This document shows, piece by piece, positions 5,487 to 12,089 of a DNA stretch of 13,487 nt. Origin of the DNA: Candidatus Schekmanbacteria bacterium GWA2_38_11 (GTDB lineage: Bacteria > Schekmanbacteria > GWA2-38-11). The stretch lies in contig MGDB01000117.1 of NCBI GenBank assembly GCA_001790645.1, positions 9,045 to 22,531 on the forward strand, in the 5' to 3' direction. Both the position numbers and the translations under genes were made by a program. The notes beneath the pieces were generated by a model. The model was not told where the DNA came from. It did no database searches and saw nothing but the letters and a program-made list of their open reading frames with translations. The first letter of the stretch is position 1. Every line of letters starts with the position of its first letter.

Positions 5487-8400
5487 ATGCCTATTAGAGA
5501 AACAGAAATTATCAGTGAAGAAGAAATAGAGAGAATAGCAGGAAAAGATGCTTTTGAAGACATAAAAAAGGCAAGAAGAAATATCCAGTCAATCCTGAGT
5601 TTCCTGAGTTTCTTCCCCCTTTCAGAAGAAGAATTTACCCTGCTTCTCAAGTCAGTTATTTCTTCTCCTGACCCGGACATGGGGTTAAATAATTTTGAAC
5701 GGCTCTTTGCTGTTATTGGGAAAAAAAGGGAAATCATTTCTTATCTCTTTCAGGATATGAAGCTTTTTCCGTCTATTACAAAGATTCTTGGAACAAGCTT
5801 TTTCCTGAGTAATATTATAATAAAAAACCCGGATTACCTATTAAAGGTCTTAAATGAAGAAGCTCTGAGAGAATGTAAAAACAGTGACAGAATGATATCA
5901 GAAATTTATCATGAAAATGGAGATAAGGAGGCAGAGTTATCACCTGAAAAAGTAACTGAGAGGTTGCGGCTTTACAAAAACAGAGAATTTCTTAGAATAG
6001 CTGCAAGAGACATTTTAGGAATCGCTACCCTCGCAGAGGTAACTGAAGAACTTTCCTGCCTGGCATCTGCCTGCCTTGAGACAGCATATAGGGTTGGAGA
6101 AAAGACTCTGATGGCAACTTATGGTGCGCCTCTTTACCGGGTAAAGGATAAGCAGGAAAAAGAGAGTAAATTCTCTATCATAGGACTCGGAAAGTTAGGC
6201 GGATGGGAGCTTAACTACTGCTCTGATATTGACCTTATTTATATTTATTCCTCTGATGATGGTGAAACTTCAGGAATTGAAACAGACGGAAAGAAAAAGA
6301 ATATTATTACCCTTCACGAATACTACACCAAATTAGCAGATCTGATAAATAAATTCATTGGAAGCCAGACCGAGGAAGGCAATGTCTTCAGGCTTGATCT
6401 CAGGCTCAGGCCCGAAGGCAGAAGCGGAGATATGGCAAATTCCCTCAGAAGTATGGAAATTTACTATGAGTCCTGGGGCCAAACCTGGGAGCGTCAGATG
6501 CTGATAAAAGCAAAACCTGTTGCAGGTGATAAGGAGCTTGGTGGATGCTTCCTTGAAACCATTAAACCATTTATCTACAGAAAACATCTCGATTTCCAGG
6601 CAATTGAAGAAATCAAGGAAATGAAGGAAAAAATAAACCTGAGTGTAGCTGCAAATGGGGGAACATATAATAACGTTAAGCTTGGTTACGGCGGAATAAG
6701 GGAAATCGAGTTTTTCACGCAAACCCTTCAGCTTATCTACGGTGGCAGAAATGAAAAGATAAGAGAAGTAAATACCTTAAAAGCTCTGAGGAAGCTCAAT
6801 GATAACGGATATATCTCTTTTGAAGATTACATAATCCTTGTACAAGGTTATTCATTTCTGAGGACTGTAGAGCACAGAATACAGCTCCTTGAAGGGCGGC
6901 AGGACCATTCGATGCCTGCTGAAGAAAAAAAGATTAAAAAGCTTGCCCGCAGGGTTGGCTATTCTATCAATGAAAAGGAAAAGTTTTTAAGTGACTATAG
7001 CTTTTTTACAAAAGGGGTAAGGAAGATATTTGACAAGCTTTTCTATGAGTCAAAGGAAGGAGAGGAGAAAACACAAAAAGAGGATAATTTCTCGGTTCTC
7101 TGGGAGGGTCTCCTATCAGAGGAGGACTCAATAAATATCTTAGCTTTTATGGGCTTTTCAGAGCCGGATATAGCTTACAAAAATTTAAAACTTCTCAGAG
7201 ACGGTAAACCCTTTTCCCACTTTTCAGGAAAAAGCAAAGACCTCTTAAGAGAAGTAGCTCCAGTTCTTTTTAAGGAAATAACAAAAACTCCTGATCCTGA
7301 TATGGCCCTGAACAATCTGGAAAAATTTATCTCAACCTCTCCTGCAAGAACAACTATGGTCTCACTCCTTGCTGAGAGCTCAGGTGCAAGAGAAATTCTT
7401 CTTAATTTATTTGGCACAAGCGAGTTTATCTCAAATATTTTAATACGCCATCCTGAATATATTGATATTACCCAGCATCCGGAATTCCTTGAAAAAAGAA
7501 AATCAAGAGAGGAAAGTGAAAAAGAACTTTTGGACCTGCTGCGGGGAAAAAGCAGGTTTGAGGAAAAATCAGATCTCCTTAGAAAATACCGGACAGAGGA
7601 AATCTTAAGAATAGGACTCAGGGACATTATTCTGGGTATGAGCTTTGATGATATAACAAAGGAGATATCCATTCTTGCAGAGGTGTGCTTAAAAGGCGCA
7701 TATGAAATGTCAATTGAAGAGCTTAAAGAGGAATTCGGAATCCCTCAAATAATCAGCGATGGGGTAAGGAAAGAAAGCGGATTTGCAATTTTCGGTTTAG
7801 GAAAGCTTGGCGGCACGGAGCTTAACTACAGCTCTGATCTGGATGTCATATTTGTCTATTCTGATGAGGGCGATACAGAAACCGGCAAAATTTCTCAGAA
7901 AAAAGTAACTAACCAGGAGTTTTTCTCAAAACTTGCCATTAAAATCCTACAGGCTATGAATGAGGTCAGAGAGGATGGAATGGTCTTTAAGGTTGACGCA
8001 AGGCTCAGACCAAGCGGGTCAAGCGGCTATTTAGCACAATCCATAAAAGCCTATGAAAATTATTTTGAAACCCATTTACAGCTCTGGGAAAGACAAGCAC
8101 TTATAAAAACCAGGTTTATAGCAGGAGACAACTCTCTTGATGAAGAATTTCTAACAATAGCATATAAGACTGTTTATGAAAAAGACTTTACGAAAGAGAT
8201 GGCATCGGAAATAGACAGGATGCGTAAAAGGATGGAAACAGAGCTTGCACACGAAGATGAATCTATCTTTCACCTGAAATTCGGCGAGGGAGGGATTGTT
8301 GATATTGAGTTTGTAACCCAGGCCTTGCAGTTAAAGTATGGAAAGGATGAAGAAAAATTAAGAAATCCAAATACCATTTCAGCTTTAAAAGAACTTGAGG

Positions 8401-8672
8401 AATGCGGGCATTTAGAAAAAAGTGACTATTTGGATATTATAAATTCTTATAAATTCCTGCGGATGGTTGAGAATCGCCTGAGAATTGTACAGGACAGGCC
8501 ATTAAATATCCTCTTCAAGTCTCCTGAAAAGATTGTAAAGCTTGCCAAGAGAATGGGGTATAAGGAACTTGAAAAGCTGTCCCCCGGGGCACAGCTTTTA
8601 AGAGACTATGAAAACTATACAGAAAGGGTCAGAGAGATTTATAATAAATATTTTAATCTCTTGTGTGAGTAA
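5487..8672 (+). CDS. glnE: Bifunctional glutamine synthetase adenylyltransferase / adenylyl-removing enzyme GlnE
   Basis: GlnE adds AMP to a tyrosine of glutamine synthetase when nitrogen is plentiful and removes it when nitrogen is scarce, under control of PII and glutamine. At 1061 residues it is longer than the E. coli enzyme (946), mainly at the N-terminus. Two nucleotidyltransferase domains are intact: GLGKLGG..ELNYCSDIDLI with metal-binding D247 and D249 (the removase half by family position), and GLGKLGG..ELNYSSDLDVI with D784 and D786 (the adenylyltransferase half). Each is preceded by a helical segment with PDPDMxLNN (61-69 and 602-610) and followed by GGIxxIEFxTQxLQLxYG (near 401 and 932). 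The protein is thus an internal tandem duplication with a period of about 535-540 residues. ATG 5487 lacks a Shine-Dalgarno; an in-frame ATT at 5469 has AAAGG 8 nt before it. No glnA or glnB is adjacent. Confidence 0.97.
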   Translation: MPIRETEIISEEEIERIAGKDAFEDIKKARRNIQSILSFLSFFPLSEEEFTLLLKSVISSPDPDMGLNNFERLFAVIGKKREIISYLFQDMKLFPSITKILGTSFFLSNIIIKNPDYLLKVLNEEALRECKNSDRMISEIYHENGDKEAELSPEKVTERLRLYKNREFLRIAARDILGIATLAEVTEELSCLASACLETAYRVGEKTLMATYGAPLYRVKDKQEKESKFSIIGLGKLGGWELNYCSDIDLIYIYSSDDGETSGIETDGKKKNIITLHEYYTKLADLINKFIGSQTEEGNVFRLDLRLRPEGRSGDMANSLRSMEIYYESWGQTWERQMLIKAKPVAGDKELGGCFLETIKPFIYRKHLDFQAIEEIKEMKEKINLSVAANGGTYNNVKLGYGGIREIEFFTQTLQLIYGGRNEKIREVNTLKALRKLNDNGYISFEDYIILVQGYSFLRTVEHRIQLLEGRQDHSMPAEEKKIKKLARRVGYSINEKEKFLSDYSFFTKGVRKIFDKLFYESKEGEEKTQKEDNFSVLWEGLLSEEDSINILAFMGFSEPDIAYKNLKLLRDGKPFSHFSGKSKDLLREVAPVLFKEITKTPDPDMALNNLEKFISTSPARTTMVSLLAESSGAREILLNLFGTSEFISNILIRHPEYIDITQHPEFLEKRKSREESEKELLDLLRGKSRFEEKSDLLRKYRTEEILRIGLRDIILGMSFDDITKEISILAEVCLKGAYEMSIEELKEEFGIPQIISDGVRKESGFAIFGLGKLGGTELNYSSDLDVIFVYSDEGDTETGKISQKKVTNQEFFSKLAIKILQAMNEVREDGMVFKVDARLRPSGSSGYLAQSIKAYENYFETHLQLWERQALIKTRFIAGDNSLDEEFLTIAYKTVYEKDFTKEMASEIDRMRKRMETELAHEDESIFHLKFGEGGIVDIEFVTQALQLKYGKDEEKLRNPNTISALKELEECGHLEKSDYLDIINSYKFLRMVENRLRIVQDRPLNILFKSPEKIVKLAKRMGYKELEKLSPGAQLLRDYENYTERVREIYNKYFNLLCE

Positions 8673-8730
8673 TCTTGATGTAAATTTGACTTTTAAAAAT
8701 CTTTGCTGTAGAAGCAAAATAATCTTTAGA

Positions 8731-8849
8731 GAGGTGTGGAAAAACTCTTTTTCGCAGGCTAAAGCCTGCGGCTACCGGATAATATTACATTGATAATTAA
8801 CAATGTAGCCGCACCCTTTAGGGTGCGTTCTGTCTTTTTCAACAGCCTG
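8731..8849. mobile_element. 119-bp palindromic MITE-like cassette with two GTAG-headed REP units, copy B
   Basis: The outer ends are imperfect inverted repeats: GAGGTGTGGAAAAAC at the left, and AGGCTGTTGAAAAAG reading inward from the right (8834-8848). Inside lie two REP-like units. The minus-strand unit is GTAG (8775-8772), C, CGCAGGCT/AGCCTGCG (8753-8770). The plus-strand unit is GTAG (8805-8808), C, CGCACCCT/AGGGTGCG (8810-8827). Both have the centre CTTTAG. The two heads face each other, and TACATTG/CAATGTA (8786-8792 with 8801-8807) closes a middle hairpin. The two REP stems differ at two positions, compensated in both arms. No transposase lies inside, so any movement would need one supplied elsewhere. 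The cassette ends 3 bp before the ribD ribosome binding site. Confidence 0.62.
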
Positions 8850-8852
8850 TTT

Positions 8853-8866
8853 AGGAATAAAATTTG
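8853..8866 (+). promoter_or_regulatory. Ribosome binding site deciding a TTG start for ribD
   Basis: AGGA (8853-8856) lies 7 nt before the TTG at 8864. The next in-frame ATG (8894) has no purine-rich site upstream. The TTG is therefore the better start. Confidence 0.6.
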
Positions 8867-9976
8867 CTTAAAGAGAGCCAATATAACAAGTTTATGAAAC
8901 TTGTTCTTGAATTAGCTTCTAAAGGGAAAGGCGCAACAAGCCCCAATCCTATGGTCGGAGCTGTATTAGTCAGGAACGGCAAAATTGTTGGTAAAGGCTA
9001 TCACCGCAAAGCAGGATCCCTTCATGCAGAGGTTGTTGCTATTAAAGATTCCAGGGGCAAGGCAAAGGGAGCCACTCTCTTTGTTAATTTGGAACCCTGC
9101 GTTCATTATGGCAAAACTCCGCCGTGCTGCGATGAAATTATAAGAGCAAGAATAAGTAAAGTGGTGATTGGAATGAAAGACCCAAACCCGCTTGTAAACG
9201 GGAAGGGAATAAGAAAATTAAAAATTCACGGCATAGAAGTTGAAGTTGGTGTCATGGAAAAGGAAGCTGAAGAGCTTAATGAAGCATTTATAAAATCTAT
9301 TAAAACAGGGACACCATTTGTGATAATGAAATCTGCCATGAGCTTAGATGGGAAGATCGCTACAAGGAGCGGGCAATCCAAATGGCTCACATCAAAAGAA
9401 TCAAGAAAATTTGTTCAGGAACTCAGATCAGCCTCAGATGGAATAATGGTTGGAATCGGAACAATATTAAGGGACGACCCGAGATTAAATTTAAGGATTA
9501 AAAAGAGGGAAGTGAACCCTCCGGCAAAAATAATAGTTGACAGCCAGTTAAAAATTCCACTAAGAGCAGAATTATTTTCTTCTAAACCAGATTCAGAAAT
9601 TATAATAGCAACAACAGCATCCAATGGGAACGAGAGGAAGCTTCGCAAGTTAAGAAAAATGGGTGCAGAGATAATCCAAACCAGGAGCAGAGGAGGAAAG
9701 GTTGATTTAAAGGAATTAATGAAAGAACTCTGCAGGAAAGGACTGAGAAGCATACTGCTTGAAGGAGGAGCAGAGCTAAATGCTTCAGCAATAAACGAGG
9801 GGATCGTGGACAAGGTGTTTTACTTCTATGCCCCGATATTAATAGGTGGAAGAAATGCCAAAGGAACAATAGGTGGTGAAGGAATTACCAAACTTCAGGA
9901 TGCAGGTAAAATTGATATAAAAGAGATTAAAAAAATTGGGGAGGACTTGTTAGTAATTGGATATGTGAGAAATTAG
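8864..9976 (+). CDS. ribD: Bifunctional riboflavin biosynthesis deaminase/reductase RibD
   Basis: RibD deaminates diaminohydroxyphosphoribosylamino-pyrimidine and then reduces the ribose with NADPH, the second and third steps of riboflavin synthesis. The 370 residues are the normal length. The N-terminal cytidine-deaminase-type domain (1-145) has PNPMVGAVLV (28-37), the zinc/proton-shuttle motif HAE (54-56) and zinc ligands C79 and C88 (LEPCVHYGKTPPC). The reductase domain (about 150-370) has MSLDGKIA (159-166), GIGTILRDDPRL (197-208) and LEGGAELN (299-306). It starts at a TTG supported by AGGA. No other rib genes are adjacent, which is unusual since ribD often leads a rib operon, and I see no FMN riboswitch upstream. 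The leader is instead occupied by the palindromic cassette. Confidence 0.96.
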   Translation: MLKESQYNKFMKLVLELASKGKGATSPNPMVGAVLVRNGKIVGKGYHRKAGSLHAEVVAIKDSRGKAKGATLFVNLEPCVHYGKTPPCCDEIIRARISKVVIGMKDPNPLVNGKGIRKLKIHGIEVEVGVMEKEAEELNEAFIKSIKTGTPFVIMKSAMSLDGKIATRSGQSKWLTSKESRKFVQELRSASDGIMVGIGTILRDDPRLNLRIKKREVNPPAKIIVDSQLKIPLRAELFSSKPDSEIIIATTASNGNERKLRKLRKMGAEIIQTRSRGGKVDLKELMKELCRKGLRSILLEGGAELNASAINEGIVDKVFYFYAPILIGGRNAKGTIGGEGITKLQDAGKIDIKEIKKIGEDLLVIGYVRN

Positions 9977-10031
9977 AAGAGTTGTGGATTAATGCCAAAT
10001 GACAAAGCAAAAATGTAAAGGGTAAATCCCA

Positions 10032-10082
10032 CCTTTAGAAAAGGGGGGCTGGGGGGATTTGAAAAGAAAAATCCCCCTTTTT
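10032..10082 (+). terminator. Terminator-like stem-loop after ribD within a G/C-run repeat
   Basis: GGGGGATTT (10052-10060) pairs with AAATCCCCC (10069-10077) around an 8-nt loop and is followed by five T's (10078-10082), fitting an intrinsic terminator about 80-100 bp after ribD. A small CCTTT/AAAGG stem precedes it. The sequence also resembles the G-run/C-run intergenic repeats seen in many environmental genomes, so the terminator role may be secondary. Confidence 0.45.
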
Positions 10083-10120
10083 CAAAAGAGGAAGTACAAT
10101 AGTCTTAGTACATGAGAATC

Positions 10121-10188
10121 AACCCCAGAAGGGGTTTCCCACCTGCCTGCCGTCAGGCAGGCAACTGTGAGAGAGCCTTTCCAGGCTC
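10121..10188. repeat. Three adjacent hairpins upstream of nadB
   Basis: Hairpin 1: AACCCC/GGGGTT around AGAA (10121-10136). Hairpin 2: GCCTGCC/GGCAGGC around GTCA (10145-10162), a diverged copy of the 4159-4180 palindrome. Hairpin 3: GAGCCT/AGGCTC around TTCC (10173-10188). Each is perfectly paired. With the stem-loop at 10052-10077 they fill most of the 256-bp ribD-nadB gap, where I see no gene. Confidence 0.6.
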
Positions 10189-10232
10189 GATATTCATACG
10201 GCAAACGACTTTAATTTATAAACGAGGAAAAT

Positions 10233-11789
10233 ATGGAAACTATGGAAACTGATGTACTGGTTATAGGATGTGGAATTGCAGGCTGTAGTGTAGCTATGGC
10301 TGCAGCAAAAAATGGTCTTTCCGTTTTAATGATAACCAATGCTAAGGAACCTGAGGAGAGCAATACCTACCATGCTCAGGGCGGGATAATTTACAAAGGG
10401 GAAAATGATTCGCCGGAATTACTGATAAAAGACCTTATGAGAGCAGGCGCAGACCTTTGCAAAGGTGATGCAACAAGAAACCTTTCTGAAAAAGGCCCAA
10501 AGTTTATAGAAGATATTTTGATGAAGGAGCTGGATGTAAACTTTGATAAAACATTAAAGGACGAACTTCATATAACTGATGAAGGGGCCCACTCTGTCCC
10601 AAGAATAATCCATGCAGAGGATCTGACCGGGAAAGCCATAGAATTAGCTTTTCTCAAAGGTTTGAAAAATTATAAAAACATTACTATAAAAGCAACCCTC
10701 ACAGCAATTGACCTTTTGACATTGTCACACCATTCCCTCAATTCCCTGGATATCTATAAGGAACCTACCTGTGCAGGGGCCTATGTTTTTGACCAGATAA
10801 ATAATAAGGTATTTCCAATAATGGCAAAGGAAACCACCCTTGCAACCGGAGGTCTCGGCAGGCTGTTTCTCCATACGACAAATCCAAAAGGGGCAAGGGG
10901 AGACGGGATTGCCATGGCTAATAGAGCAGGAGCAAGGATACTCAACATGGAATACATCCAGTTTCATCCTACCTCCCTCTATCATCCAGAAGCTGACAGG
11001 TTCTTAATCTCTGAGTCTCTACGGGGCGAAGGAGCTAAGCTTATAAATAAAAAGGGGGAATCTTTTATGGAAAAATATCACCGGCTCGGAACCCTGGCTC
11101 CAAGAGATATAGTAGCAAGAGGAATTCATGAGGAAATGCTTCAGGATGGAAGTGAGTGCGTATTTTTAGACATATCACATAAGAAGGGAGACTGGATTAA
11201 AAAAAGATTCCCTAATATTTACAGAAAATGTCTTGAATACAAGATTGATATAACAAAGCAGCCAATCCCTGTAGTCCCTGCTGCCCACTATTCATGCGGA
11301 GGCATTGTTGTTGATTTAGAAGGAAGGACATCCATAAAGAGATTGTGGGCTGCCGGAGAAGTAACATGCTCTGGCATCCATGGAGCAAACAGACTTGCTT
11401 CCAGTTCACTGCTTGAAGGTCTGGTCTGGGGTACATTGGCCGGACAGAGAATTACATGCGAGATTGAAAAAGATGAAATTCATTTCCCAAAAATTGCTTC
11501 ATGGAGATACGAAGTTGAAGAAGTAGACCCGGCGCTAATCCTCCAGGACTGGTTAACAATCAAGCAGACCATGTGGAATTATGTTGGGCTTGTCCGTACA
11601 GCAAAAAGACTTGCAAGAGCTGAAAAGATATTGTCTGAACTTCAATCTGAGATCGAGGAGTTTTACCGCAACTCAATGCTTTCAGATGAACTCATAGGGC
11701 TTCGCAACGGCATCCAGGCAGCGATTGTAGTTCTCCAGGCGGCAAAAGTTAACAGGGAAAGCCGGGGATGCCACTACAGGAAAGATTAA
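10233..11789 (+). CDS. nadB: L-aspartate oxidase NadB
   Basis: NadB is a cytoplasmic FAD enzyme that oxidises L-aspartate to iminoaspartate, which NadA condenses with dihydroxyacetone phosphate to quinolinate for NAD. Its 518 residues fit the family. The FAD-binding VIGCGIAG (10-17) and TYHAQGGI (45-52) lie at the N-terminus. Active-site residues line up closely with the E. coli enzyme: E117 and H120 (DEGAHS), H245 (FHPTSLY), R291 (APRDIVAR) and H352 (AHYSCGGI). The acidic E117 favours aspartate oxidase over fumarate reductase or succinate dehydrogenase flavoproteins. ANRLASSSLLE (385-395) and the C-terminal NRESRGCHYRKD are also diagnostic. ATG 10233 has GAGGA 4-5 nt upstream; ATG 10242 is a less likely alternative. 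nadA and nadC are not in view. Downstream lies a promoter for the next gene, so it appears to be monocistronic. Confidence 0.96.
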   Translation: METMETDVLVIGCGIAGCSVAMAAAKNGLSVLMITNAKEPEESNTYHAQGGIIYKGENDSPELLIKDLMRAGADLCKGDATRNLSEKGPKFIEDILMKELDVNFDKTLKDELHITDEGAHSVPRIIHAEDLTGKAIELAFLKGLKNYKNITIKATLTAIDLLTLSHHSLNSLDIYKEPTCAGAYVFDQINNKVFPIMAKETTLATGGLGRLFLHTTNPKGARGDGIAMANRAGARILNMEYIQFHPTSLYHPEADRFLISESLRGEGAKLINKKGESFMEKYHRLGTLAPRDIVARGIHEEMLQDGSECVFLDISHKKGDWIKKRFPNIYRKCLEYKIDITKQPIPVVPAAHYSCGGIVVDLEGRTSIKRLWAAGEVTCSGIHGANRLASSSLLEGLVWGTLAGQRITCEIEKDEIHFPKIASWRYEVEEVDPALILQDWLTIKQTMWNYVGLVRTAKRLARAEKILSELQSEIEEFYRNSMLSDELIGLRNGIQAAIVVLQAAKVNRESRGCHYRKD

Positions 11790-11901
11790 TCACCTTGTTT
11801 TCGACCGGAGAACTCTTTCCTGGAATTACCTCATTTCCAATGATATCAACTGACTCCCTTACCCGTATTTTATTTTTCATCATGAAAAGAAAATCCTCCA
11901 C

Positions 11902-11929
11902 TTGACAAAACTTTATCTCTTACTATTAT
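11902..11929 (+). promoter_or_regulatory. Sigma70-type promoter of the radical SAM gene
   Basis: TTGACA (11902-11907, 6/6) is followed after 16 bp by TATTAT (11924-11929, 5/6). The expected start near 11937 gives an AT-rich leader of about 150 nt. On the opposite strand the same -10 region reads TATAAT, so weak divergent transcription is conceivable. Confidence 0.55.
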
Positions 11930-12089
11930 AACAACAAAACAAAGAATTATATGGCAGAATACATGAAGGAGTTTTTTTAAGAAAATAATAATAACTTTCT
12001 AAAATAATTATTTATTGAGTGACTTAAACTTCTCATAAATTTTAAAAGACTCGTAAACAATTCTATCTTTTGAAAGGAGGTTTTTGGTC
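11930..12089 (+). promoter_or_regulatory. Long AT-rich leader with strong Shine-Dalgarno before the radical SAM gene
   Basis: About 150 nt of presumed 5' untranslated sequence holds a 9-codon open frame (11951-11980) without a ribosome site and a 12-bp palindrome AAATAATTATTT near 12000. It ends in a full Shine-Dalgarno AAAGGAGG (12073-12080), 9 nt before ATG 12090. I do not recognise a known riboswitch in it. Confidence 0.4.

Noticed and set aside
7175..7672. 165-codon minus-strand frame inside glnE
   Set aside because: Antisense shadow of glnE, Ser/Leu/Arg-rich with no family signature.
8686..8714. TTGACT-17-TAGAAG as a ribD promoter
   Set aside because: The -10 match is only 4/6 and lies before the palindromic cassette; too weak to call in AT-rich DNA.
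11951..11980. Nine-codon frame in the leader of the radical SAM gene as a leader peptide
   Set aside because: No Shine-Dalgarno, no codon run suggesting attenuation, and no terminator/antiterminator pair after it.
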